A stretch of DNA of 64,000 bases from the NCBI RefSeq assembly GCF_003171515.1, contig NC_089390.1:7626001-7690000 (forward strand). Direction: 5' to 3'. Below, in pieces: positions 37,033-51,388 of the stretch. The DNA is from Pyrenophora tritici-repentis (Eukaryota > Ascomycota > Dothideomycetes > Pleosporales > Pleosporaceae). The notes beneath the pieces are model-generated. The model worked only from the letters and a program-made list of their open reading frames with translations, did no database searches and was not told the origin of the DNA. Each line of letters opens with the position of its first letter. Position 1 is the stretch's first letter. The translations under genes were made by a program, and so were the position numbers.

Positions 37033-38191
37033 CTACTGGCCACTAGGAACCTGGTACGGTCCATAACCCGGCCTTGGGAAATTCGGTGTGCCATCTGCGT
37101 TCCAGCCGAACTTCTGAGCGCGAATCGTACGCGCACCCCAACCATTAGTAGGATCCTTCATACCGTGATAAACAACCCAGTCCTCGGTGCCATCTGGAGA
37201 CTTGGTGAAAGACGCGTGACCTACACCATATGCAGACACGCTGGGGTTCTGGTAGAAGACTGGGTAAGGATGCTTGCGCCAGTCACTAGGGTTCATCGGA
37301 TCGTCACCAACAAGCTCGAGTTGCCCAAGGCAGTAGTTGCGGTTATCTGAACGTGCGGCACTATAGATGAGAAATTGCTGGCCCGTAATAGGGTTGGTCA
37401 ACTGCTGGGGCCCTTCGTTGGAAGATAGGCGGTCATTTGTCGCGCGGCCGAATGGCGTCTTCTCCCATGCATGGTCGGGGACCGAGATAACCTGGCGCTC
37501 AGAGAAGGGTGACACAGTCGTAGATGGGTCGGACATCTTGGTGATGCAGAGATTAGCTGGCCAGCCATCGTACTTGTGGTACCAACACGAGTAGATGTGG
37601 TACAGCTGATCCTTGTGTTGGAAGTAGGTTCCGTCAATCGCGAACTGGTCGTATGTCTCAAGTTCGCTATGGTAACGATACTGAGCAGTCCATGGATCCG
37701 CGCCATCACCAACGGCGGTGAACATGCGGTGGTTTACAGCCGGGCAGTTGTACTCGCACCACATCTCAACCTCGGGTGGAGGAGAATCGAAGTTGGGGTC
37801 AGCAGTGAAGATGATCCACCAGCTGCCATCGATGTTGTGAATCTCGGGAGCCCAGAGATCAGTTGAGTAGGGCATGTTAGGCTCTGGCTGAAAGATGGTC
37901 TTAGACTCTGCCGATGCCCAGTCGGTCAGGGACTTGCTGCGCCAGAGCGTGACATTGACATTGTTGGTGTATGTCATGTAGTAGTAGTCATCGTGGCGGA
38001 ACATCCAACTATGTCGTCTGTGATGAGCCATGGAATATTTTCGGACAAGAACCAACTTACGGATCTGCTCCAACTGTCTCGACAATTGGATTGGTGAAAG
38101 TCGTCGAATTGCTCGAGTTACCAAATGCCGGCGGGGAGTACTGCGCGACACCCACAGCAACAAGGGCCGCAGTCACCCAGAACTTGAACAT
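37033..38191 (-). CDS. Secreted GH43 glycosidase (arabinofuranosidase/xylosidase-like)
   Basis: Two exons, 38191-38061 and 38008-37033, encode 368 aa. The first 16 residues (MFKFWVTAALVAVGVA) form a signal peptide, so the enzyme is secreted. The five-blade GH43 catalytic pattern is present: the general-base Asp in VGADPWMFRHDDYYYMTYT, WAPEIHNI, the pKa-modulating Asp in FAIDGT, and the acid Glu in NEGPQQL. GH43 enzymes release arabinose or xylose from plant cell-wall hemicellulose; the exact specificity is not readable. A 52-nt intron sits next to the catalytic Asp. A second acceptor 9 nt upstream would add Arg-His-Ser right after ADP; I chose the downstream one because ADPW is the family consensus. 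The gene is divergent from the RED-like gene. Confidence 0.9.
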
Positions 38192-38789
38192 ACTGATGAT
38201 GGAGACTTTCAACAGACCGGCAAGTTTGAGGTGATATGGATGAAGTAGATGAAGAAACCGGGCGGCCCAAGTACCTATTTATGCGGAGAGGGCGGGGTGG
38301 TGGATACTGGAGCGGAAAGCAAGTGAGAGAGGGAAAGGCGCACAAAAGCATAGTAAGTCCCAAACAAGCATTTGCTATGACGATCTGGCGTAACTGGGAT
38401 ACAAAAACTTGGTTAGCACTCTGTCAGTCTTCTGATCATGCATTGCATTATGACAGGGATTATATTCCATTGATTACTTCTACCGAATAAAGGCTGGCGA
38501 GGCACAAGACCAATACGATCTTCCTAGACATTCAGCTGTATGAATATAGTCCAAAATACACACCACCGTGTTCGTGTTGATGATAACACGCCCAAGTTCA
38601 GCAAGGCGGGTGTTGAGCTCTATTGGGGACTACCCAAACTTCCCCGCCTTGCCCAGCCCAGCCACGCTTCGTTAGTGTTAGCGTAGTCCAACCCGCGTTA
38701 TGCAGGCGCGCGACATCAGCCGAGGAAGAAAGCTTGGCACGACTTTTGCGTATTACCACGCTCTAGACAAGACGCGCGCACACACCACC
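38192..38789. other. Divergent upstream region of GH43 and RED-like genes
   Basis: A 598-bp region between two starts. It must hold both promoters. No recognisable coding sequence; no clear motif beyond short A/T runs near the GH43 side. Confidence 0.5.
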
Positions 38790-40533
38790 ATGAACAATTC
38801 ACAGTTTCGAAGACTGTTGGTCGAGACACCAAAATCTCAGGACGATGGCAAGGGCAAGTCTCCTGCGGCAGGGATCCCGAGGGCGGTGCTGGGTGCGCGC
38901 AAGCACTCCAGCATACCAATGACGCCGTACGTATTATTCTTCCAGTATCCCGCAAGGCTGATACTAACAGACATACAGTCGTCAGGTAGGCAGAGGCTCA
39001 GTCCAGGCAGACTTTTCGCGACAACTCGCTGAACGCAACGCCAAAAACAACCCCCAGAAGAAGGCCAGAGCCTCGGCGCCAAAAGGGACGAAACTCGCCG
39101 CAGGCTATACCGACCGTACCAAGGAGCGCACTGATGACGAAAACAACGAGATAGCAAAACGTATCAAGAACCTCGAAGAGTCTATGAAGCTTGGTGAAAT
39201 CGACCGTGAGACTTTCGAGAAGATGGTACAGGAGATTACAGGCGGTGATGTTGGCACTACGCATTTGGTCAAAGGACTGGACAGGAAGCTGCTTGAGAGA
39301 GTTAGAAGGGGTGAGGATGTTTTGGCTGAAAAGGACAAAAAGGAAGAGGAGAAGGAAGAAGAACAAGCAGAAGAAGTACCAGAAGTTGAGGATGCTTTCG
39401 ACGAGCTGGCTGAGGCTGAGATTGGGCCCATCGCACGCGAAAAGGCAGAAAAAAAGGGTGAGAAGATGAGGACACCACCCCCGGTCGCTGGTGTGAAGCG
39501 GAGCCGTAATGACATCTTGAAGGAGCTCAAGAGGCAGCGGGAGGAAGCAGCCGCGGCGGCAGCAGCAGAGCACGAGAAGAGGTTCCCTACCCTAGGACCG
39601 GGTTTCCGCAAAATCAACCCCAATGGCGAGACACATCGTATCGAGACGGACGACAAGGGCCGCGAAGTCCTAATCATAACTGGTCCAGATGGCAGGGAGA
39701 AGAGGAAAGTCAAGAAGCAGAAGGTTGAAGAGCCCGTACCTGAAGTGCGTCACGACCTGGATGATGCAGCCAAGCCAATCAATATGCACAACTTGCCAGA
39801 GCCGAAGAAGGACGAGTCTGAAGATGATGACATATTTGCAGGAGTCGGATCAAATTATAATCCGCTTGCGAATCTCGCCGACTCAGACGACGACTCGGAT
39901 GAGGAAGAAGCGAAGGCGGTATCCTCTGCGCCGAAGGTTGATGATGGAGAGCAGCCATCAGAAGGCGAGGTTTCGTCTTCGGAGTCAGGAGAGGATATCC
40001 CAGAGAAGGCCAAAGACACTGCGCCCGCTGTACCCGCTGTACCCGTCAAACGAGATTACTTCAAGTCTACCACTCTCAGTACCGATACCAAAGAGCCCTC
40101 CAACCTTTCCGCTGCCGACGCCACTGTTCGCGCCGCCCTCGCCAAGGTCCGCAACCTCGACGAGAACTCAACACTGCTACAAAACTTGGGATCTACAGAT
40201 GCAGACGACCCCCAATCGAAAGAAGCACGGCTCAAAAAGCGCGCCCTCGAATTGGCGGCGTCAGATCGGGATATGGAAGATATGGATTTGGGCTTTGGTG
40301 CGTCACGATTCGACGATGCTGACGAGATGGAGAGAGAGGGTGAGAAGATCAAGTTTAGTCAGTGGAAGGGACTGGGAGCAGAAGGTGACGACGACGAAGG
40401 CGAAGATGGGAAAGGACCGAAGAAACAGCGGAAACGCGGGGGTAAGAAGAGAAAGGGGGATAAGAATAACGCGGAGGATGTTCTTAACGTGATGGAGAGG
40501 CAGAAGGAAAAGAAGGCAAAGCCACTTGGCTGA
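38790..40533 (+). CDS. RED/IK-like splicing-associated protein
   Basis: Two exons, 38790-38926 and 38979-40533, encode 563 aa. The N-terminus NNSQFRRLLVETPK and the following SIPMTPRQVGRGSVQADFSRQ and YTDRTKERTD match the RED-like N-terminal domain of fungal RED/Smu2 homologues. The rest is highly charged: a helical Lys/Glu/Ala-rich block with REEAAAAAAAEHEKRFP, acidic serine stretches (SDDDSDEEEAK) and a basic C-terminal tail (KKQRKRGGKKRKGDK) that is a likely nuclear localisation signal. RED partners SMU1 in the spliceosomal B complex in animals and plants. The assignment rests mainly on the N-terminal domain, since the low-complexity part is not diagnostic. Confidence 0.78.
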
Positions 40534-40590
40534 TGACAAGATGCAATATTTATGCGTCTAGGGCTTCTGGTTTCCTATCACGAGCTAGGC

Positions 40591-41735
40591 TCAAGGCTTG
40601 GATGGGGTAACATAATCCCTCGCGCCCTCAGTACTAAACAATACCACCACCGAATTATCATTCAAGCCTAGCTTCGCCTTCTGCTCCTTGCACAACTTTT
40701 TCAACGCAGTCATCGTAGCCGCTCCACAAGGCCCATTCTTGATTCCCTGGCTATGCAAATATTGCAAGTCATTATGAACATCGATATCCGACACAGTGAC
40801 ACTGATATCCACTCCTTGTCTCAGAACCTCCCACGCTGTCGTCGAAGTAGTCCCACAATTCATGCCATTCATAATGGTATTTCCAGTTGAAATGGGTGTG
40901 ACTCGCCCGGCTTCAAGACTCGCCTTCAGGCTCGCTGCTGTATCTGGCTCAACCGTGATGACGGTGGCAGATGGTGACTGGGCTTTATAATGCATAGTGA
41001 CTGCCTGGGCCCACGAACCTACACCAACGGCTGCGATGGCATGGGTTGCTTTCTGTATACCCAATTCTTGTAGCTGTCTGTCTGTCTCAGTGAGCATGGT
41101 CATATAGCCTTCCACAACCCACTGTATGCTATCAGCCTCGACCCGTTTTCGAAAAAGGCGTACCACGTCACCTCTGGAATCTCTTCATACCCCTTCCACG
41201 ACACATCCATGACTAGCATACCGCCCTTATCCGCCTCCTCTTTCGCCTTTGCAATCGAATAATCATAATCCCCATCCACCACCACGACCTTCGCCCCTTC
41301 ACTTTCAATCTTCCTCTGCGTCGCCTCATCCATAAAGTCGGGCACAAAGATGACAGCTTTAATCTGCATATACTTCGCCATTCTCGCTACTGCTCTTCCC
41401 CAGTTCCCCTCGGTACATGTGACTAGTTCGATGCCGGCGTTCCGTGCCGCAGCACCCATTTCGTCCAGGGAAGTGGTCACGGGGAGGTTGCATTTTGAGG
41501 CTACGGCTTTGTGGATGGCCCATGATGCGCCTAGGATCTTAAAGGCTGGGAGGCCTAGGCGTGAGGATTCGTCCTTGAGGTATACATGGCTGATGTTGAG
41601 TTGTTGGGCTAGCTCTGGTAGGGGGGTTAGAGGGGTGACGGCGTAGTCGGGTAGAGTCTTGTGGAAAGCCTCGACGGCTGGGTTTGCGCAGGGATTTGTG
41701 TATTTCCATGATGCTGCTGAGGGGTTGTGGTACAT
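40591..41735 (-). CDS. Diaminopropionate ammonia-lyase-like PLP enzyme
   Basis: Two exons, 41735-41172 and 41121-40591, encode 364 aa; the 50-nt intron joins YEEIPE to WVVEGYMTM. It is a fold-type II PLP enzyme. The Schiff-base lysine is Lys66 in LPAFKILGASW, the Asn loop is TEGNWGRAVA, and the glycine-rich phosphate region is AVGVGSWAQAV. The motif order and the SWKGYEEIP and NGMNCGTTS blocks are typical of 2,3-diaminopropionate ammonia-lyase, which converts diaminopropionate to pyruvate and ammonia. A related threonine/serine deaminase activity cannot be excluded. It is likely cytosolic. It converges closely with the RED-like gene (57 bp between stops) and is divergent from an RRT8-like gene. 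Confidence 0.87.
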
Positions 41736-42225
41736 GGTATATTTCTGCAGTGGGTATACTGAAGGAGAATGTCTGTGACGATACTGTGAATTGGTTTAAA
41801 TGGGACTTGAAGAACGTTTAGACGGCAGATTCAATGAATAAAAGAAAGACGGTTGTAGGGCACCCGATTTGACTGTAGATCGCCCGTATTGTTATACCTG
41901 TCTCTCAGCTGTAGCTTGCCTCTCCCGACGGAAAGCGCTCAACGCGGTCAAGCTCAGCGTGGGGATGCGGGGACGGCTGCTCTGCCCAGGGTCGAAGACA
42001 GAGCCCCCGTCATCGAAAGAGATGAGATCTGACGTAAACGTCATCTTCTACATAGCTATACAGCGCGGTACGTATTCTATGAGGTATCGTCACTTTCGCG
42101 CTGGATGGGTTCGATGAGTTAGTCTTCACCATGGAGGGGTGATACGTCATCCTGAAACGGCTGCCTTGCGACGCGTCTTTTCCACTGCAGACCTCGGCCT
42201 TGCTCCAAAACGCCATACACCAGCA
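41736..42225. other. Divergent upstream region of ammonia-lyase and RRT8-like genes
   Basis: About 490 bp between two starts. The frame upstream of 42226 stays open to 42139 without an ATG, so it is treated as leader. No known motif was identified. Confidence 0.5.
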
Positions 42226-43276
42226 ATGTCACCACAGAGATCGCAGTCGGCGCTGGGTAACATACCAAGAGTAGTAGTGCGACCAACATGGGATAATGTT
42301 GTAGCAGCGAGCTACCTCATCAAGGTATTGGGGGTTGTCTTGTTGGGCCCGCCTATAGTTGTGCTAACCATCGATCAGGGAATCGTCTTCTTCCTACTTC
42401 ACCCGTTTCTACATCCTCTTCTGAAAGCACGACTGCTTCCTGCCTTCCTACTCAGCGTATTCGTATACTTTAACCTCTTCTTCTGGACATTATTACCGCA
42501 GGTTCTGTTCCTAAAGTTGTTTCATACGGTTGGGAGTGCGTGGGTGAACGCAGTATTTCTGGTTCTTGGAGAGGGAGCTGCAGTGGTAGCTCTGCTCTTT
42601 GAGTCTTTCCTTGTGGTGAGTTATGCGCTTATGGCACCAGGCGTCTGTTCGCACAGTGTATGACTTGCACAAAGTACATGTAGATGCTGACGCGACGCAG
42701 GATGAGTCCCAAGTTGACATATTTGACGCTGTTTTAATCTACAAAGGCTACGAAGACTTGGTCCGTCAATACCGACCCGTCACGGAGGATGCGCTGAATG
42801 ATCCTGTCCGCCGGCTCGGAAAGCCCACACGCTCCTCGGTCTATGCACCATTCTCCTTCCGCCAGATCGCCGAGTTTGTCATGCTGCTACCGGTCAACTT
42901 CATACCATACGTTGGAGTGCCGGTATTCCTCTTGTTGACAGGCTACCGAGCAGGCCCGTTCCAACACTGGCGATATTTCCAACTGCTGGGTTATGATCGC
43001 AAACGTAGAAATGCCGCGATCAAGAGCAGGCGCTGGCAATACACTTGGTATGTTCCATCATGTGCTTCTATGGCAGGGGCTGACGTATACAGGTATGGCA
43101 CAGTTTATCTGTTCCTGCAACTAGTGCCGCCATTTAGCATGTTCTTCCTGTTGACAGCACCAGCAAGCTCTGCACTGTGGGCGGCAGAGCTGGAGAGGGC
43201 GCGAAGAGAGCAGGAGGCAAACTTGGCCCAGGCGCCACAAGCACAGTACACGGATGAGCCAGAAGCGGTAGTGTGA
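42226..43276 (+). CDS. EI24-domain/RRT8-like multi-pass membrane protein
   Basis: Three exons, 42226-42615, 42701-43047 and 43093-43276, encode 306 aa. About five or six hydrophobic segments are visible, e.g. VLGVVLLGPPIVVLTI, LLPAFLLSVFVYFNLFFW, FVMLLPVNFIPYVGVPVFLL and VYLFLQLVPPFSMFFLL, with the spacing of the EI24 family. Fungal relatives include the outer-spore-wall/lipid-droplet protein Rrt8 and Lds1/Lds2 of yeast. The soluble loop KGYEDLVRQYRPVTED and the GPFQHWRYFQLLGYDR block lie between helices. The precise role in filamentous fungi is unknown. The first ATG in frame is 42226 (MSPQRSQSALGN). Both introns are GT-AG and keep the frame. Confidence 0.8.
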
Positions 43277-43915
43277 TGTGTGCTGGCCGTCTAGTGCAGT
43301 TGTTCCTGAGCCATAGTGATAGGATGGGAGCATAGTGCAATGTACATGTCTAGGACTATCCAAGTTCCTTAGAAAAAGCCAATAAACTAGTTAGCCTCGA
43401 GTGCTGAGGTCATTGAAACGCGACAGGCACGAACAATGGGTTGGCGGCTGTCGCCCCGGACTCTCTGTGGCCGGAACCTTTATCATGACAAGACTCGCTA
43501 CAGTTGCTCCCGTTCAAATTTATATCTACGCTTTCATCATCTCTTCATTCTTTGCACTTGACAGATGCTGGCTGCATACTGCATGCACATGCACTGCAAG
43601 CGCAGAGGGAGCTAGAGACAGTTTCGCGTGGTGCTCGGTTGGGCGGATCCTGAGGCGCAGGTACGTAACAGGGAATGTGACACGCTAGGCGTAGGTGGTG
43701 GGCGCACGGGGCGTCTTAGGCAGTCGCATTGCGTCAATCGCCCGCCGCGCCTTCCCCAGCCGCCCCATAGATAGCTCCCCAGCCAGCTCAAGCTTAAGCT
43801 CCTTCTTCCAACACCCAACCCTCCATCTCACAAACACTCCCCACGCACACATCCATCCGTCCCATCTACCTATTTCCCATCTCCATCTTTCGTTTATATC
43901 TCATCTTCCGTCATC
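43277..43915. other. Upstream region of the aspartic protease gene
   Basis: About 640 bp. The final 110 bp before the ATG is strongly pyrimidine/A-rich (cccatctacctatttcccat ...), which suggests a CT-rich leader of an actively expressed gene. A 95-codon open frame at 43401-43688 shows no known motif. Confidence 0.55.
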
Positions 43916-45277
<1,362 letters not shown>

Positions 45278-46107
45278 GATGATTCGGGTTAAGCATGTCT
45301 CTGGCCTGTCAACTTGACACGTGTGACATGACGTTGCAAGCGTCGTTTTGCAATGGGCGGCGTTCGGCTCAAATTGTACCAAGGCGGTAATCACTTGGGT
45401 ATTCTGATCACATAACTACTTCATAGCAGTCCGTATAATATCGAATGAGGGTTGAACATCATTTGTGCCATTTGTGCCGTGACGACTGTATATTTTCTCC
45501 TGATGATGTTTGCCACGGTCCCACTGCGCCTCAGTTCAGCACCGTGGTGTCTACGCGTCAACGAAACACAACACGCTAGGTGAATGACAAGCCGCGCCCT
45601 GACCGGAGGCTGACCCACACGTGCCCGCCGTTATCGATAGTCTGAGCCAATGACGTCTTCCGGCTGGCTGAAGCGGAGAGATAGGGGTGTGGGAGTTTTG
45701 ATAGAAAGTAGGATAGATAACGGGAGTCAAAAGACGGGAATGCTGTATGCTCTCTGCCAATGATGGTGTCCTCTTAATCAGGTCGCCGTTGGTGCCTAGA
45801 AAGTGTGCGTAGGTAACCTTATCGTGTCACGCTAGGAGGTACCCTGCGCCAGTCTCGTGGCTGATGAGCGTGCATGGCTCACCGCGCAGACTGGCAAGTC
45901 ATTCCTCCATCCTTCCAGTATGTGATGTATAACGAATCCGTCATCTGTCTCGCAGCGAGCGATAGCCTCCACAATAGTCGTATCAAGTAAACCGTCTGAA
46001 CCGACGCCGACGTCTTTGATCCGCCGCGGTAAAGACGCCAATACTCCGCAAAACAACGTCGACGACCAATAGCTGTTGAGCACAAGCGCACGTCACATCG
46101 ATCCAAA
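45278..46107. other. Intergenic, upstream of ATG26
   Basis: About 830 bp between two plus-strand genes. It holds the protease 3' UTR and the ATG26 promoter. Open frames are short and antisense to each other; no repeat or RNA gene seen. Confidence 0.5.
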
Positions 46108-49100
46108 ATGGCGTCCCAGGACAGAGGCAGGGACAAGATAAGCCGCAGGACAAGTAGAAAGATGAAGGAATCAAGAAGGGAATCGCGTGGCATGTCGCTG
46201 GATATGCCGGAACGCTTCAAGGACGGAGACGACGCACAGGAAGACGTAGCCGCGCCGAAGCGCAGCAACACTGTGTCGATGAACCAGTCTCTATTCTCCA
46301 TGATTGCCCGCGCCGGCCAACAGTCACAAGTAGATTTGGCTACCATGCAAGAAGCGGACTCGGGCGAAAGTGATGACGAGGGTAAGCCAAAGACAGCCTT
46401 CCGCGGCCTGGAGGGTGCTGCCAGACTAAGTCGCCTGAGCTCTGCGAACAACTTCCAACCTCCGGCAGAGGACACAAATGAAGGGACGGTCGACAAACGC
46501 AAGCACAGACGTACGCTGTCGGAGAACAAGCTATTACGGTCGTTGCCCAAGTTGAAGTTATCCAATCGGAAAGAAGCGCGAGATGGTCAACGCAGCGATC
46601 AAATGTCCTCATCCCAATTTCTTCCGCCTAAGCCGCCATCGACCGAGTTACCGACCCCGCCGAGCGATCAATCGCCCAAGACCGACATCAAAGAGAAACC
46701 CACGACTGGCGAGGAGATCCGCTCCGAGAAAAGTAAAAGTTCTGGGCGTAAGAGCCGGCATGGAAGCTCCGCAGGTCTGGCGAAGAGCAAGACAACAGTC
46801 ACGCTTGCGCAAAGAGTGCAACAGATCTTTGAGTTTGAGGAAGTCGAGGAAGTCATTTCTGAATATGCATGTTGGTTGCTTCAGAGTATCCTGCTACAAG
46901 GATACATGTACATCACCCAGAAGCACATATGTTTTTACGCATATATTCCTAAGAAACACGTAAGCAGATCCCGCCTGGTGAACACCACATTTTGCTAACT
47001 CAAGAAGCACGACGTCAGCAAAACTGGGTATTTGTCCAAGCGGGGTCGGTCAAAATTCAACAGATATTGGTTTGTCCTACGCGGAGACGTCCTTGCGTAT
47101 TACACCAATCCAGCAGAGGTCTATTTCCCCAGAAACCGTATTAACCTTCAATATGCCGTATCTGCTGAAGTGATCGAAAGCACGAAGAAAGGAGAGGAGG
47201 AAACCAGCTTCGCCATTACTACCGACGAGAGAAGATATCTGTTCAAGGCCGACAGCGTGGCCAGTGCCAAAGAGTGGACCAAGTCGATACAAAAGGTCAT
47301 CTTCCGCACCCACAACGAAGGCAATAGTGTGAAGATATCCCTTCCAATCCAGAATGTACTGGAGATAGAGGAGAGTTCCATACTGGATCTTGCAAACACC
47401 GTCAAAGTCCGTGTGATAGACAACGACGAGACGTTTGCCATCGATGAAGTATGTCCACTTCAATCATAGTAGCACTAGCTAACCGCAATAGTACTTTTTC
47501 TCCTTCTTTAACAAAGGCCAGGATGCTCTAAATGTTTTGCGCATCATGATCAACGACAACGAGCATCATCAGGGTGACCGTGAGGTGGCTACGCCGACGG
47601 GCCAGCGTAATTCGGTAGTGTCACCCACCCGCACTGGCGCAACACCACACATAAGTGAAAACGTTCGAGCCACTTTATCGCCACTACCCGCACCGCATAC
47701 GAGAAGGTCAAGCACAAGTGAAGCCTCTACGCATGCCATCGCTGATGTGACTGGAAAAGGGCGGGATGTACGGCGTAGCATGGACGCTAGCCGTACCTTT
47801 CAACGCTCAAGCTACGAAGTGCGACGACCTAGCCATGAAGGACGACGAAGCTTTAGTGGTGGTACGCAGTATGCGCCGTCGAAGGCTCGTCCAGGGGACC
47901 GGTCCCCTCAATCACCGCGAGTGGCTGATTCAGAGTCTGCTACACTTTCGCTTGACCCAGGTACCGAATCATCGGCCGCCATTCAATCCATGGATGAGAG
48001 CAACGCTTCCGCGTCTCAAATACTGGACCGTTCCGATGTATTCCGTGCACCGAACCACCCACCCGCAATCAACAAGTTGGACCATCAAGGTCGACATTCA
48101 CAGGAGACAACGAGATCAAGTCAGCTAAAATCTCCCAATTCGGGCAAGCGCGACAAGCAACCCCAAACCCCGACAGGTATACCTGATTTCGAAGACGATA
48201 CCGATAACAGCCAAGCGCATCGATTATCTGGTTCCTCCTCCGCGCTACAGGATATTGCCTCCTATCCGCTTCAAAAGGCTTCGGGCCTAGCAGGATTCTT
48301 GAGGAACCGATCGAAGAAGATGGGTAATTTGCTAGCCACTGAGTCTATGGGTTATTATGAAAAGGTATCTGGTATGCTTGCAGGTGGACGAAAGCACTAC
48401 AACACCGCAGAGGGCCTGGAGACTGGAGACCAAATCCATGGTTTCGAGGATGACGAAGATGCAGCGAAGGCTGCGGAGAATTTTCGCGATCATTTCGCCT
48501 TTCCAGAAAGCGAAGTACTACAATCGTCTTTCTTCGCATCTTTGCAGCGGGTCCTACCAAACTATGGCAAGATTTACATCAGCGGGAGGTATTTCTGCTT
48601 TCGCAGTCTGATGCCCACATCCAAGACCAAAATCATACTTCCGATGCGGGACATTGAGAACGTCAACAAGGAAAAGGGGTTTCGAATCGGCTACCATGGC
48701 CTCGCTATTGTTATCAAAGGTCACGAGGAGCTCTTTTTCGAGTTCTCAAAGGCAGAATACCGCGACGAGTGTGCAATCACTGTACTCCGTATTCTGGAGA
48801 ACACCAAATACCTTGAAGACGAGGATTCGTCTTCTTCAGGAGTTGATAGCGAGGATGAGGCCGCCAAAGCAGAGCACGATCTGCTTCAACAGGCACGTGA
48901 GCTTACCGACACGGATAAGCACGTGAACGTATCGGAAATTGTGCGTGCAGCAGACAATGACCGGATTCCTCTTATATTCGACGACCCTCTTGCTTCGTTT
49001 GTGGATTTTAAGCCTTCAGAGCCACTGACGATCGTTTGCCTCACCATCGGATCCCGAGGTGATGTTCAGCCCTACATTGCGTTGTGCAAGGCTCTCCTGA

Positions 49101-50589
49101 AAGAGGGTCACAAGCCACGCATTGCGACACATGCCGAGTTCGAGCCTTGGGTTCGCAAACACGGCATTGACTTTGCGGTTGTTGATGGTAACCCGGCTGA
49201 GCTCATGAAGATTTGTATTGACCACGGTATGTTTACGTACGGCTTCATGAAGGAGGCCAACTCCAAGTTCCGCGGATGGCTCGACGACGTCTGTAGCTCC
49301 TCTTGGCGGGCGTGTCAAGGCGCAGACGTGCTCATTGAGAGCCCAAGCACTATGGCAGGAATCCACATTGCAGAGGCTCTGGAGATTCCATATTTCCGCG
49401 CTTTCACGATGCCCTGGACACGCACTCGGGCATACCCGCACGCCTTCTCCGTTCTGGAGACGAAAATGGGTGGTGGCTACAACAGCTTGACCTACATCAC
49501 GTTCGATACCATTTTCTGGGCTGCCATTTCGGGTCAGATCAACAGGTGGCGTCGCCGAGAACTGGGACTTCAGGGTACAACCCAGCATAAAATGCAGGCT
49601 GCTCTCCGACCGTTTTTGTACAATTTCAGCCCCCACGTGGTACCTCCACCACTCGACTGGCCCGACTGGGTGCGTGTCACTGGATACTGGTTTCTAGACG
49701 AAAGTGACACATACGAACCGCCTGCAGAGTTGACTGCTTTCATTCAGAAAGCGCGCACCGATAAGAAGAAGCTGGTGTATGTTGGATTTGGCTCCATCGT
49801 GATCGACGATCCGGCTGCGCTCACCAAAACTGTTGTCGACTCAGTGTTAAAGGCAGATGTACGCTGTGTCTTATCTAAAGGATGGTCCGATCGCCTCGAG
49901 ACCAAGGACGCTTCAAAACCCGAGGTTCCTCTTCCACCAGAAATTTTCCAAATCCAGGCCGCACCTCATGACTGGCTGTTCAAGCAAATGGATGCAGCCG
50001 TGCATCATGGTGGCTCGGGAACTACAGGAGCGAGCCTTCGAGCCGGTATCCCTACCGTTATCAAGCCCTTCTTTGGCGACCAGTTCTTCTTTGCTCAGCG
50101 CGTTGAAGACTTGGGTGTTGGCATGTGGATGAAGAAGGTCAACACAAGCGTGTTTAGCCGCGCGTTGTGGGAAGTAACGAGTAGCGAGCGTATGATTGTG
50201 AAGGCAAAAGTGTTGGGGCAGAAGATCCGCAAGGTAAGCCAATGTGGGAGTTTTGCGATAAAAGCAAATCAGCTAACATGTTCCAGGATAACGGAACACA
50301 AGTGGCGATTCAGACTATCTATCGCGAGCTTGATCGCGCCCGCACGCTTATCAAGAAGCACACGAAGCAGGATGACGACCAAACTGATGAGTTCGAAGAA
50401 GACTGGACGATGATTGAGGAAGGCGAGGAGATGGATGCAGCAGCGCATGGATTCGAGGTCCAGCAGCCACTGGCCGGGATCAATCAGGATGCATCTCGGA
50501 CTGGCAGGGGATCTTTGGTGTTGGGAAACATGGTGTTGAGGGGTGCAGGCGCGCAGAAGCGTGCTTCGGAGCCGGCGCATGAAGAATGA
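46108..50589 (+). CDS. ATG26: Sterol 3-beta-glucosyltransferase (UGT51/Atg26)
   Basis: Four exons, 46108-46959, 47005-47448, 47492-50233 and 50287-50589, encode 1446 aa. In order: a charged disordered N-terminus, a first GRAM domain (from about residue 235), a PH domain ([21 protein letters not shown], about 290-390), a long Ser/Arg-rich linker, a second GRAM domain (about 760-830) and a GT28/GT1-type glycosyltransferase starting at [20 protein letters not shown] (about 942). The latter holds the nucleotide-sugar motif [17 protein letters not shown] near 1270. It transfers glucose from UDP-glucose to membrane sterols; GRAM/PH domains target phosphoinositide membranes, and Atg26 is needed for pexophagy in some yeasts and in a plant-infecting Colletotrichum. 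Four introns-or-fewer and all domains are intact. Confidence 0.94.
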
Positions 50590-51388
50590 GGTTTGTCACG
50601 TCATTCATGAGCATAGCTACAGGCGTTTGAATAGTTTGGGTTTAGACGTACGTAATGGGCTGCGTGTTAGAGCAGAGTGCACCTAAACGAGACCACGACG
50701 ACTACGTATGCAGGGGCTTATTGGAGGGAGTAATTGGATTGTAATAGGATAGTTTGACGCAGAATGAGATTATGACTCTCTCACCGTCCCCTTTGCCTGT
50801 AGCCTGATGGATGTCCGCAGCATAGGCGGCGTCAAAGTCTTGGCGACATGCCTGTCTAGGCAGCAGGTAGTGAATGCAAAGTCGAATTGCTCTACGGTGA
50901 ATTGAGAGTTCCCAGAATGCAATGAATTCGTGCTGGCTATGGTATGTTTGTAAAAAAACCTGAACTCGGACCATGGGCTGTGTTCTTTGTCCCGGCGGAG
51001 TGATGTTTGAGGTGTTGGCGGACGTGCTCGCAAGGCGGACGCTAAGTCTGTGGCTGCAAAGGTATAAAGATGCCCCTCGCTCGCTCCAAATATTTGGGGG
51101 AAACGTCGAGCCGCGACGCCATACGTCAATCCCTGTCGCAAGCACACCACCACAACTGCGCATTGTAAATTGCTATTTGCATTCTCCACCTCCACGACAC
51201 CACCATTTTACAAGGCTCGCTGTTTATTTCTCGCCGCTTTCACGTACGTTGGTCGCGGTTGCCGGCGCCATAGCTCCCGCGCGCCGTACTGCTCGACTGT
51301 CGCGTCCGTCCCGAATGCGCCAACTAGAAACACAACGCGACCGCCATCACATCTACGCTGCCAGCCGCATGGGCTGCCAAAAGCCGGA
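50590..51388. other. Upstream region of FCP1
   Basis: About 0.8 kb between ATG26 and FCP1. The frame leading into FCP1 is open from 51170 but contains no ATG before 51389, so it is treated as leader. No other coding signal. Confidence 0.5.
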
